Positions 1 through 5,370 of a stretch of DNA of 5,370 bases are shown here, in pieces (within the stretch, counting starts at the first letter, position 1; every line of letters begins with the position of its first letter). The stretch spans positions 1 through 5,370 of the forward strand of contig JAFEDW010000146.1 of the NCBI GenBank assembly GCA_018241455.1, given 5' to 3'. A program made the translations under genes and the position numbers. This stretch comes from Pseudomonadota bacterium (GTDB lineage: Bacteria; Pseudomonadota; Gammaproteobacteria; Steroidobacterales; Steroidobacteraceae). The notes beneath the pieces are model-generated. The model saw nothing but the letters and a program-made list of their open reading frames with translations. It was not told where the DNA came from and did no database searches.

Positions 1-541
1 CAATTGACCGCGCCTGCCCGGCGGTGAACACCTTGGCAAGCTCCCGGGCATGCACCGGACGAATCACCTCATCTGCAGTCCCTAGCATGACCAGCACGGG
101 ACAGGAAATCGAGCGCGCAAATCGCGTTGACTCGTAGCGGTCCTTGAGGATCCATTCCACCGGGAAATAGCGAACAGCGCGCCGTGCGACCGCCACCAGC
201 GAATCAAACGGCGTCACGAGCACCAGTCGCGACACCGGCCGCGAGGCTGCCAGCTGCACCGCGACCCCGCTCCCCAGACTCCGACCCAGCACCGCGATAT
301 CGCGGTACGTCTTCGCCAGATGATCAAATACGGCTCGCGCATCCGCAACGAGTGAACCCTCGGAGGGCGTACCGGAACTGCCGCCATACGACCGATAGTT
401 CACGAACACCAGTGTCCGATCGGGTATCGAGTCCGCAAATTCGGGCGCGCTCGCGGCCACGGCCTCACCGTTCCCACCAAAGTACATGAGCACCTTGGCT
501 CCTGGCCGCCGCAGCACCTGCAATCTCAGCACCGCGCGCAA
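1..541 (-). CDS. Alpha/beta hydrolase (serine hydrolase fold), partial at the left edge
   Basis: The minus-strand frame is open from 556 to the window edge and encodes a hydrolase of the S33/YqkD-like alpha/beta type. Counting from a tentative TTG start at 541-539, visible elements are the oxyanion-loop strand VLMYFGGN (about 17-24), NYRSYGGSSGTPSEG (48-62), the nucleophile elbow GRSLGSG with Ser88, and the acid-bearing strand PVLVMLGTADEVI with Asp157. The catalytic His would lie beyond the window. The substrate cannot be read from the sequence. The start is uncertain: an in-frame TGA sits at 559-557, no ATG precedes the one at 487-485 (already inside the core strand), and only TTG or GTG codons (541, 532, 523, 517) are available. 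Relatives usually carry a membrane or signal segment and extra strands before this point, which are absent here. It is therefore either a short form or an N-terminally damaged copy. It is divergent from the glycosylase-fold gene at 654. Confidence 0.8.
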   Translation of the reverse strand, partial: MRAVLRLQVLRRPGAKVLMYFGGNGEAVAASAPEFADSIPDRTLVFVNYRSYGGSSGTPSEGSLVADARAVFDHLAKTYRDIAVLGRSLGSGVAVQLAASRPVSRLVLVTPFDSLVAVARRAVRYFPVEWILKDRYESTRFARSISCPVLVMLGTADEVIRPVHARELAKVFTAGQARSI

Positions 542-653
542 ATAGGACCAAGGCGCTCATGGCTGCCGATACCTCGCTGGTGCGCGATGTGGAAGTCCCA
601 CCATACCTTCTCGACACCAAATCAATTCCGCTGCGGTCCCTGCTACTCTATAC

Positions 654-1331
654 ATGGTGCCCGTTTCCCGCCGCCTGTCCTGTTTCCTGTCCTTGCTCCG
701 AGCGCCTTCCGGTCCGCTCGTATTCAACCCCTGGATCGACCACGAGCCCACCACCGACGTCTCCAGATCCGCCCCGCGCGATCGCCTCGAGCGGCTGCAC
801 GCCCATCTCAACTGCATACCAAGGTTCCTGCTCATCGGCGAAGCGCCAGGCTACCAGGGCTGCAAAGTCTCAGGAGTTCCCTTCACGAGCGAACGCTTGC
901 TGCTCGCTGGTCGGATACCACGATTGACCCAACCAACGGCACGCCTGTCCACCCGCCACATCCCCTGGAGCGAACCTTCGGCGACCATTGTCTGGAGCAC
1001 GCTGCACGAGCTCGGCATTGCCGACTCGACCATACTCTGGAACGCCTACCCCTGGCACCCGCACAAACCAGGGCGCCCGCAATCCAATCGCACACCAACG
1101 CCCGCCGAACGGGCTGCCGGCCTTCCCGTATTGAAGGTGTTCCTTGCCGCCTTTCCGGAAGCGCGAGTCTTCGCCCTCGGCCGCCATGCAGAATCCGCGC
1201 TCATGCAACTGCGGGAGTCGGTTACCGTGCTTCGCCACCCGGCCATGGGCGGCGCCGCCAATTTCCGCCAGCAGTTGCGCCGCTCCCTCACGCCGCCGCG
1301 CCGGCCAATGAATCGGCCATCTGGTAACTGA
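654..1331 (+). CDS. Uracil-DNA glycosylase superfamily protein
   Basis: A 225-residue protein with the UDG fold signatures. VFNPW lies near 23-27. Motif 1 is LLIGEAPGYQG (59-69), followed by SGVPFTSERLLL (73-84). The core strand and loop are ILWNAYPWHPHKPG (127-140) with SNRTP after it. The C-terminal loop is LRHPAMGGAANF (193-204), in the place of the HPS-type DNA-intercalation motif. Family knowledge suggests base-excision repair, removing uracil or a related base in the cytoplasm, but activity is inferred only. The protein has just three cysteines (10, 54, 70), so it lacks the four ligands of the 4Fe-4S cluster of family 4/5 enzymes and does not fit them. The ATG at 654 is the only upstream start: the frame is open back to a TAG at 543 without another ATG or GTG. 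No Shine-Dalgarno sequence is visible before it. A GTG at 657 is the alternative. Confidence 0.85.
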   Translation: MVPVSRRLSCFLSLLRAPSGPLVFNPWIDHEPTTDVSRSAPRDRLERLHAHLNCIPRFLLIGEAPGYQGCKVSGVPFTSERLLLAGRIPRLTQPTARLSTRHIPWSEPSATIVWSTLHELGIADSTILWNAYPWHPHKPGRPQSNRTPTPAERAAGLPVLKVFLAAFPEARVFALGRHAESALMQLRESVTVLRHPAMGGAANFRQQLRRSLTPPRRPMNRPSGN

Positions 1332-1348
1332 CGCCTTGCGGCGTTCAG
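1328..1348 (+). terminator. Hairpin at the stop of the glycosylase-fold gene
   Basis: CTGACGCC (1328-1335) can pair with GGCGTTCAG (1340-1348) around a TTGC loop, giving eight pairs with one bulged base. The stem includes the TGA stop. No U-tract follows, so a standard intrinsic terminator is not supported. It may protect the mRNA 3' end or be chance. Confidence 0.25.
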
Positions 1349-1404
1349 CCAAATTACACTGTCTTCATATTCTTGACTCGGCGGCGAGCCACCTGTCACA
1401 GTCC

Positions 1405-1425
1405 AAAAAAAAGCCGGAAACCGGC
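1405..1425 (-). terminator. Intrinsic terminator pointing left, in the leader of the lipoprotein gene
   Basis: Read on the minus strand this is a perfect five-pair GC stem (GCCGG, loop TTT, CCGGC) followed directly by eight T residues, the classic layout of a Rho-independent terminator, although the stem is short. On the plus strand it appears as A8 plus a hairpin seven bases before the Shine-Dalgarno run of the lipoprotein gene, so it may also shape that leader. No minus-strand gene ends just before it. The nearest is ampD, ending at 2398, so it would stop antisense read-through across the lipoprotein gene. Confidence 0.45.
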
Positions 1426-1431
1426 AGTTCT

Positions 1432-1438
1432 GGGGGAG
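1432..1438 (+). promoter_or_regulatory. Ribosome binding site of the lipoprotein gene
   Basis: A GGGGGAG run lies four bases before the ATG at 1443. It is the clearest Shine-Dalgarno sequence in the window and fixes that start, which also gives a well-formed lipoprotein signal peptide. Confidence 0.7.
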
Positions 1439-1442
1439 TCAC

Positions 1443-2141
1443 ATGCGAAGCACCAAACCAGCAGTATGGTCGCTGATCCTTGCCGCTGTGCTCGTGCAAG
1501 GTTGCGTCAGCACCAAGACCGTCCCCCTGGATTCCGAGAAATCCACGGCCATTCAGTCCAAATCCATCGTCCTCGCTGTTCGTCCGATGCCCAGCTTCGC
1601 GTTCATGACGCCCGGCAAGGCCGCGCTCGGCGGAATGTTCGGCGCAATAGGCGGTGCCGCGGCCGGAGCGTCTATGGCCTCTGAAGGGGAGAATATTATC
1701 CGATCCGACAAGATCGAGGACCCGGCACTAGTGGTAGGCAAGGCGGTGCTCGACATGTTTGCGGCACGTGACCACTTGACCGTTGAGGACGCCCACGGCG
1801 TGCTGACGCAAGGACAGAAACCGGAAGAGATCATCAAACCCTATCCGGGTGTCAATATGGTGCTGGACATTGAAACCGTGAACTGGACTGCCATGTACTT
1901 TCCGATGAATTGGAGTCACTACGGTGTGATGTACAGTATCAAGGCCACGCTAATTGACGCGGCGACCGCCAAGCCGGTGGCCGAGGCATTCTGTGCAGCG
2001 CGCCCGAAGAAGACTGACCAGTCCCCGACCAAGGCCGAGTTGTTGGCCGATGGCGGCGCACGACTCAAGGCAATGAGCGCCGAAGCAGCGGACCACTGCC
2101 GCGAAGAACTTGAAACCAAGTTATTTGGTTCGGCTCATTGA
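1443..2141 (+). CDS. Predicted outer-membrane lipoprotein of unknown function
   Basis: A 232-residue protein. Residues 1-20 form a lipoprotein signal peptide: Arg2 and Lys5, then a hydrophobic stretch, then the lipobox LVQGC with Cys21 as the lipidated residue. Gln at -2 is unusual but Gly at -1 fits. The residues after Cys21 are Val-Ser with no Asp, so export to the outer membrane by the Lol pathway is likely. Residues 58-78 are rich in Gly and Ala (GKAALGGMFGAIGGAAAGAS), resembling a glycine-zipper segment that could contact membrane or pack between helices. The remainder is soluble, with alternating strand-like segments (MVLDIETVNW at 139-148, MYSIKATLIDA at 163-173) and a charged C-terminal helix (about 194-228). 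Two cysteines (184, 219) could form a disulfide in the periplasm. I do not recognise a named family. A strong Shine-Dalgarno sequence supports the start. It is flanked by gaps on both sides, so it is probably transcribed alone. Confidence 0.85.
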   Translation: MRSTKPAVWSLILAAVLVQGCVSTKTVPLDSEKSTAIQSKSIVLAVRPMPSFAFMTPGKAALGGMFGAIGGAAAGASMASEGENIIRSDKIEDPALVVGKAVLDMFAARDHLTVEDAHGVLTQGQKPEEIIKPYPGVNMVLDIETVNWTAMYFPMNWSHYGVMYSIKATLIDAATAKPVAEAFCAARPKKTDQSPTKAELLADGGARLKAMSAEAADHCREELETKLFGSAH

Positions 2142-2397
2142 TCATCAAATTGCGTAGCGCGATTCACGCCGTCCGCGACAAGATGAATTTCTAGCGCAAG
2201 GGCACGAGGCTCACCACTTCCCCTGGTGACGATCTACCGATTCGATACCCACGGCACCCGCGCACTCGCGCGCTGCCGGTCAATCGATTGTGGCAACTCT
2301 CCCACATACGCGCTCTGTGGCTGCGTTGAATCAGTCCAGATTACCCAGAGATCCCGATTCAAGCGAGGACGGGGGCTCCGGTGCGTCGCCCGCCCCG
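2142..2397. other. Intergenic region without a convincing gene
   Basis: About 256 bases separate the convergent lipoprotein and ampD stop codons. Short open frames cross it but none has a Shine-Dalgarno sequence, a recognisable domain or an independent boundary. I looked for a tRNA-like fold and a T-tailed terminator and saw neither. It contains a perfect hairpin at 2211-2229 and a 10-base palindrome, CAATCGATTG, at 2281-2290. Confidence 0.5.
2211..2229 (+). repeat. Perfect inverted repeat downstream of the lipoprotein gene
   Basis: TCACCA (2211-2216) and TGGTGA (2224-2229) are exact reverse complements around a seven-base loop. The hairpin lies 70 bases after the lipoprotein stop. It could act as a weak 3' end or Rho-assisted terminator in either direction, since the genes converge here, but neither side carries a U-tract. 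Confidence 0.3.
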
Positions 2398-2958
2398 TCA
2401 GGCTAACAACTCTTTCAGCAGCGGCCACGCAAACGCCGGGCCCGGATCGCTCTTGCGGTCCGGCGCGATGTCGCTGTGGCCGACGACGCGCTCGCGGGCG
2501 AGCGTCGGGTACGCCTCGCACAGCGCGCTGATCAGGCCCGCGAGCGCCTGGTATTGCGCCGCTTCGTAGGCACCGTCGTCGGTGCCTTCCATCTCGATAC
2601 CGATCGAGAAATCGTTGCAGCACGGGCGACCCTGCCAGTTCGATGGGCCGGCGTGCCAGGCGCGCTGGCCGAACGGGACGAACTGGACCACCTCGCCGTT
2701 GCGGCGCACCAGCAGGTGCGATGACACGCGCATGGCCGCGATCGCGGTGAAATACGGGTGCGCGGTAGCGTCGAGGCAACCGGTGAACAGCTGCTCGATG
2801 TACGGTCCGCCGAATTCGCCGGGCGGCAGGCTGATGCCGTGCACGACGATCAATTCCGGCTTCATGCCGGGCGGACGTTCATCGAAATGCGGCGAGAGGA
2901 CCTGCCGCGCCTCGCGCAGCAGACCGGTAGCCCCGTCGATGGAAAAACCGGACTGCAT
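2398..2958 (-). CDS. ampD: 1,6-anhydro-N-acetylmuramyl-L-alanine amidase AmpD
   Basis: A 186-residue protein, the usual AmpD length. The enzyme cleaves the lactyl-L-Ala bond of anhydro-muropeptides in the cytoplasm during peptidoglycan recycling, and its loss derepresses AmpR-controlled beta-lactamases where those exist. The amidase_2 zinc ligands are in place: His40 (IVVHGISLPPGEFGG), His161 and Asp171 (VGHSDIAPDRKSDPGPAF). Lys169 and Glu122 (SIGIEMEG) match the catalytic pair of studied AmpD proteins. The diagnostic segment WHAGPSNWQGRPCCNDFSIGIE (101-122) is typical, and there is no signal peptide. The ATG at 2958 is chosen because the homologous N-terminus begins here, although the frame continues far upstream, antisense to rsmE. 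No clear Shine-Dalgarno sequence is seen, and a TTG seven codons upstream is an alternative. It is divergent from rsmE with 30 bases between starts, so its promoter probably lies inside the rsmE coding region. Confidence 0.95.
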   Translation of the reverse strand: MQSGFSIDGATGLLREARQVLSPHFDERPPGMKPELIVVHGISLPPGEFGGPYIEQLFTGCLDATAHPYFTAIAAMRVSSHLLVRRNGEVVQFVPFGQRAWHAGPSNWQGRPCCNDFSIGIEMEGTDDGAYEAAQYQALAGLISALCEAYPTLARERVVGHSDIAPDRKSDPGPAFAWPLLKELLA

Positions 2959-2969
2959 GGGGCTGCATG
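2953..2969. repeat. Short direct repeat over the ampD start
   Basis: CTGCATG occurs at 2953-2959 and again at 2963-2969, exactly ten bases apart. On the minus strand each copy reads CATGCAG, giving two ATGCAG starts in different frames; only the one at 2958 is in frame with AmpD. The ten-base spacing equals about one helical turn. It may be chance. Confidence 0.4.
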
Positions 2970-2988
2970 ATGCCAAAATGCGGGGCCA

Positions 2989-3726
2989 ATGCGTACCACC
3001 CGCATTTATGTCGAACTGGAGCTGCACACCGGCGCCGAGGTGCTGCTGCCGACCGCCGCCTCGACGCACCTGCTGCGCGTATTGCGGCTCAAGCCCGGCG
3101 CGGCGCTGACGCTGTTCAACGGCCAGGGCGGCGAGTATGCGGCCGAACTGGCAAGCGCCGACCGATCGGGCGCAAGGGTGCGGGTCGGGGCGGCCAGCGG
3201 CGTGGAGCGCGAATCGCCGCTCCATATCACGCTGCTGCAGGGCGTGGCGCGAGGCGAACGCATGGATTTCATCGTGCAGAAGGCGACGGAACTCGGCGTG
3301 CAGCGAATCGCGCCGCTGTCGTGCGAATTCAGCGTCGTGCGGCTCGATGCCGCCGCGCTCCGCCGCCGCGTCGAGCACTGGCGCGGCGTGGCCATCGCGG
3401 CCTGCGAGCAATGCGGCCGCAACCGGCTGCCGCGGGTCGAGTCGGTCACGCCGCTGGAGGAGGCTTGCGGGAGCGGCGCTGCCGATGCGCTGAAGCTGGT
3501 GCTCGTGCCGCAAGCGCCGGCCACGCTCAAGACGCTCTCGACGGAGCCGCGGCCGGTCGTGCTGCTGATCGGACCGGAAGGGGGTTTGAGCGGTCGCGAG
3601 CAATTGCTCGCGCAGCGCCACGGTTTCCAGGCCTGCCGGCTCGGCCCGCGCATCCTGCGCACCGAGACGGCGCCGCTGGCGGCGCTTGCCGCGCTGCAGG
3701 CGCTGGCCGGCGACCTGGCGAGCTGA
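2989..3726 (+). CDS. rsmE: 16S rRNA (uracil(1498)-N(3))-methyltransferase RsmE
   Basis: A 245-residue protein, the normal RsmE length. It methylates N3 of U1498 in 16S rRNA in assembled 30S subunits using S-adenosylmethionine. The N-terminal PUA-like RNA-binding domain covers roughly 1-70 (RIYVELEL, HLLRVLRLKPG, LFNGQGGEY). The SPOUT methyltransferase domain follows, with VQKATELGVQRIAPL (96-110), AACEQCGRNRLPRV (137-150), the cofactor loop LLIGPEGGLSGRE (192-204) and the knot segment LGPRILRTETAPLAAL (218-233). All are family hallmarks, so the call is secure. The ATG at 2989 gives the usual short N-terminus; only a weak GGGG run precedes it. The divergent neighbour is ampD. The secreted-protein gene begins one base after the TGA, so the two are almost certainly cotranscribed and possibly translationally coupled. 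Confidence 0.96.
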   Translation: MRTTRIYVELELHTGAEVLLPTAASTHLLRVLRLKPGAALTLFNGQGGEYAAELASADRSGARVRVGAASGVERESPLHITLLQGVARGERMDFIVQKATELGVQRIAPLSCEFSVVRLDAAALRRRVEHWRGVAIAACEQCGRNRLPRVESVTPLEEACGSGAADALKLVLVPQAPATLKTLSTEPRPVVLLIGPEGGLSGREQLLAQRHGFQACRLGPRILRTETAPLAALAALQALAGDLAS

Positions 3727-3727
3727 C

Positions 3728-5370
3728 ATGCAGCGCCTGTTGCCGTGCTTGGGGTGGTGCCTGTTGCTTTGCGCACCCTTGCAGCCCACGCGGGCGCAGG
3801 CCGACGCGCCGTTCGCGACGCTCTCCACGGTGGATGCCGCCGAGATCGCCGGCCGGCCGGTGGCGCTCGATGCACAGGGCAAGCTGCTGCCGTGGCCGCA
3901 ACCTGACAACACCGGCTATTCCTACGCGGCGCACTTCCTGTCGCAGTGGAGCATCCTGCAGGATGCGCTGCAGCGCCAGCGCCTGCCGTATTTCTACTGC
4001 TGCGTCGACTTCGACCGCAATAGCTTCGAACTCGTGCCGGACCAGAAGTGGGCCAACTCCACCGCCTACCTGCGCGGCATGCTGGAAGGCTTCGTCGAGC
4101 GGCTGTATCCGTACACCGGCGATCGGCGCACGCTGCAAATCTTGCGCGAATTCGTCGACTACGAGATGGAACACGGACTGACGCCCGACGGTTATGCCTG
4201 GTCGCGCGTTCCCTACCCCTCGGCGGATCCGGGCGCGGCCGACTACCGCGGCTGGAGCGCGCACGGCACCGACTACGTCGAACCGCACCTCGTCGGCGAG
4301 GACGGCTACGCCTACGTGCGACTGTACGAAATGAGCGGCGAAGAGAAGTACCTGCGCGCCGCGATCCACTTCGCCGATGAGCTGGTGCGAAACTATCACG
4401 CCGGCGATGCGCAGCGCTCGCCGTGGCCGGTGCGCTGCTACGCGCACGACGGCCGCGTCGAGGGCGCCGGCATGGGGCCGTATTCCGCCAATGTGCTCGG
4501 TCCTATTTCGCTGTTCGATGAATTACTGCGTCTCGGCAAGGGCGACCTGCCCGGTTATCGGCGCGTGCGCGCCGCAGCGTGGCGCTGGCTCGAGCAGTAT
4601 CCGCTCAGGAACAACGTGTGGGTCGGTTATTTCGAGGATGTGGCGCCCAGCTTCGGCAACATGAACAGCGTGATTCCGCTGGAACTGGCGCGCTACGTGC
4701 TGCTGCATCCGGACAAGGACGCGCACTGGCGCGAGCACGCGCTGGCGCTGATCGAGTGGGTGAAGAGCACGCCGAAGTGGCCGAAGTACCTGGTGCATGG
4801 GGCAACGGTCACCACCGAACAGGGCGATGGCACGCTGTTCTGCTGCAACAAGCCGAACGAGTGCTGCGAGAGCCACACTTCGCGGCTCGCGGCGGTCGAA
4901 GCACTGTACTACTCGCGCACGCGCGACCCGCGTTATCGCGAGGCGGCGTTCCGCTCGTTCAACTGGGTGACCTATTTCCAGGGCCTGCCCGGCCGCGCGC
5001 ACGCACCGTTCAGCGACCAATGGTGGTTTACCGATGAATTCACCGACGGTCCGCGCCGGCTGATGGACGCGTTCTGGGCCGTGCCTGAATGGGCGCCCGA
5101 CGATGAATCGCACCTGCTCGGCTCGGCCTCGGTGGTCAAGGCAATTACCTATGCCAAGGACAAGATCAGCTACTCGACCTTCGACGCGGCATCGGACGAC
5201 GTGCTGCGGCTGGACTTCGACCCCGACACGATCACCGCCGGCGGCCATCCACTCGAGCAGCGCACCGAACCGATGCGCGGCGAAGGCTACAGCTACAACC
5301 GCGCCACGCGCGTGCTGCGCATCCATCATCGGCGTTCGGGCGACATCGTCATCGAGGGGAGCGGCGGACA
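3728..5370 (+). CDS. Secreted alpha/alpha-barrel (six-hairpin glycosidase-like) protein, partial at the right edge
   Basis: At least 547 residues, still open at the window end. Residues 1-25 are a Sec signal peptide: Arg3, a hydrophobic core with Leu and Cys, and an AQA cleavage motif before Asp26. No lipobox is present. Residues of roughly 65-455 show the repeated helix pattern of an (alpha/alpha)6 barrel, with aromatic-rich loops such as SAHGTDYVEPHLVGEDGYAYVRLY (177-200), AHDGRVEGAGMGPYSANVLGP (239-259), WVGYFEDVAPSFGNMNSV (298-315) and FSDQWWFTDEFTDGPRRLMDAFW (428-450). After about 464 the sequence becomes beta-rich (KAITYAKDKISYSTFDAAS, DDVLRLDFDPDTITAGG), like an accessory beta-sandwich. 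Such folds include many carbohydrate hydrolases, lyases and epimerases; I cannot assign a family or substrate. Vicinal cysteine pairs occur at 91-92, 372-373 and 379-380. The ATG follows the rsmE stop by one base with a weak GGCGAG at 3717-3722. Confidence 0.8.
   Translation, partial: MQRLLPCLGWCLLLCAPLQPTRAQADAPFATLSTVDAAEIAGRPVALDAQGKLLPWPQPDNTGYSYAAHFLSQWSILQDALQRQRLPYFYCCVDFDRNSFELVPDQKWANSTAYLRGMLEGFVERLYPYTGDRRTLQILREFVDYEMEHGLTPDGYAWSRVPYPSADPGAADYRGWSAHGTDYVEPHLVGEDGYAYVRLYEMSGEEKYLRAAIHFADELVRNYHAGDAQRSPWPVRCYAHDGRVEGAGMGPYSANVLGPISLFDELLRLGKGDLPGYRRVRAAAWRWLEQYPLRNNVWVGYFEDVAPSFGNMNSVIPLELARYVLLHPDKDAHWREHALALIEWVKSTPKWPKYLVHGATVTTEQGDGTLFCCNKPNECCESHTSRLAAVEALYYSRTRDPRYREAAFRSFNWVTYFQGLPGRAHAPFSDQWWFTDEFTDGPRRLMDAFWAVPEWAPDDESHLLGSASVVKAITYAKDKISYSTFDAASDDVLRLDFDPDTITAGGHPLEQRTEPMRGEGYSYNRATRVLRIHHRRSGDIVIEGSGG

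Noticed and set aside
587..1327. 246-residue plus-strand frame overlapping the glycosylase-fold gene
   Set aside because: It is a His/Arg/Pro-rich shadow frame; the UDG motifs are in the frame starting at 654.
1336..1371. Promoter for the lipoprotein gene (TTGCGG with TACACT, or CATATT)
   Set aside because: The spacers or box matches are poor; TTGACT at 1373-1378 has no matching -10 at the right distance.
2369..2398. Hairpin just after ampD (ACGGGGGC with GCCCCGT) as its terminator
   Set aside because: The arms need a bulge and enclose a 15-base loop, and no T-run follows on the minus strand.
2345..2400. tRNA-like T-arm (GATTCAAGC) in the gap before ampD
   Set aside because: No acceptor stem, anticodon arm or D-arm could be paired around it on either strand.
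2226..2531. Small plus-strand frame in the gap after the lipoprotein gene
   Set aside because: It has no Shine-Dalgarno sequence, runs into antisense ampD, and its composition is Cys/Arg-rich noise.
2959..3912. Upstream extension of the ampD frame on the minus strand, making a 504-residue protein
   Set aside because: The extension is antisense to rsmE and the secreted-protein gene, is Arg/Gln/Ala-rich with no domain, and AmpD is complete from 2958.
2967..4181. 404-residue plus-strand frame overlapping rsmE
   Set aside because: It is Arg/Ala-rich shadow coding in high-GC DNA; the rsmE and secreted-protein frames carry recognisable motifs and this one does not.
3527..5329. Long minus-strand frames (3527-4447 and 4523-5329) opposite the secreted protein
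   Set aside because: They mirror strong GC3 coding on the plus strand, have low-complexity Arg/Val/Ala composition and no family motif.

Overview
The window is GC-rich bacterial chromosomal DNA with short intergenic gaps. AmpD and RsmE point to a proteobacterium. High-GC gammaproteobacteria of the Xanthomonadales/Nevskiales/Steroidobacter type would fit, but that placement is inferred from protein style and composition and was not tested. No tRNA, rRNA, CRISPR array, insertion sequence or phage gene is visible.

Layout. (1) Positions 1-541, minus strand: the 5' part of an alpha/beta hydrolase gene that runs off the left edge and looks short at its N-terminus. (2) 654-1331, plus strand, divergent from it: a uracil-DNA-glycosylase-fold protein. 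(3) 1332-1442: a gap with two hairpins, one of them a good intrinsic terminator pointing left. (4) 1443-2141, plus strand: a predicted outer-membrane lipoprotein of unknown function. (5) 2142-2397: about 256 bases with no convincing gene. (6) 2398-2958, minus strand: ampD, the cytoplasmic amidase of peptidoglycan recycling. (7) 2989-3726, plus strand, divergent from ampD across 30 bases: rsmE, the 16S rRNA m3U1498 methyltransferase. (8) 3728 to the right edge, plus strand, one base after the rsmE stop: a large secreted protein that looks like an alpha/alpha-barrel (six-hairpin) glycosidase-type enzyme, cut off by the window end.

How the genes relate. The only clear operon is rsmE plus the secreted protein. 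Nothing in the sequence links their functions, so the pairing may just be shared transcription. ampD and the secreted barrel protein could both act on glycans, but they are divergent and probably in different compartments. The hydrolase, glycosylase-fold and lipoprotein genes look like independent units. I did not find a convincing new multi-gene system. The least explained objects are the secreted protein with three vicinal cysteine pairs, the orphan lipoprotein, and the glycosylase-fold protein that lacks the cysteines of an iron-sulfur cluster.
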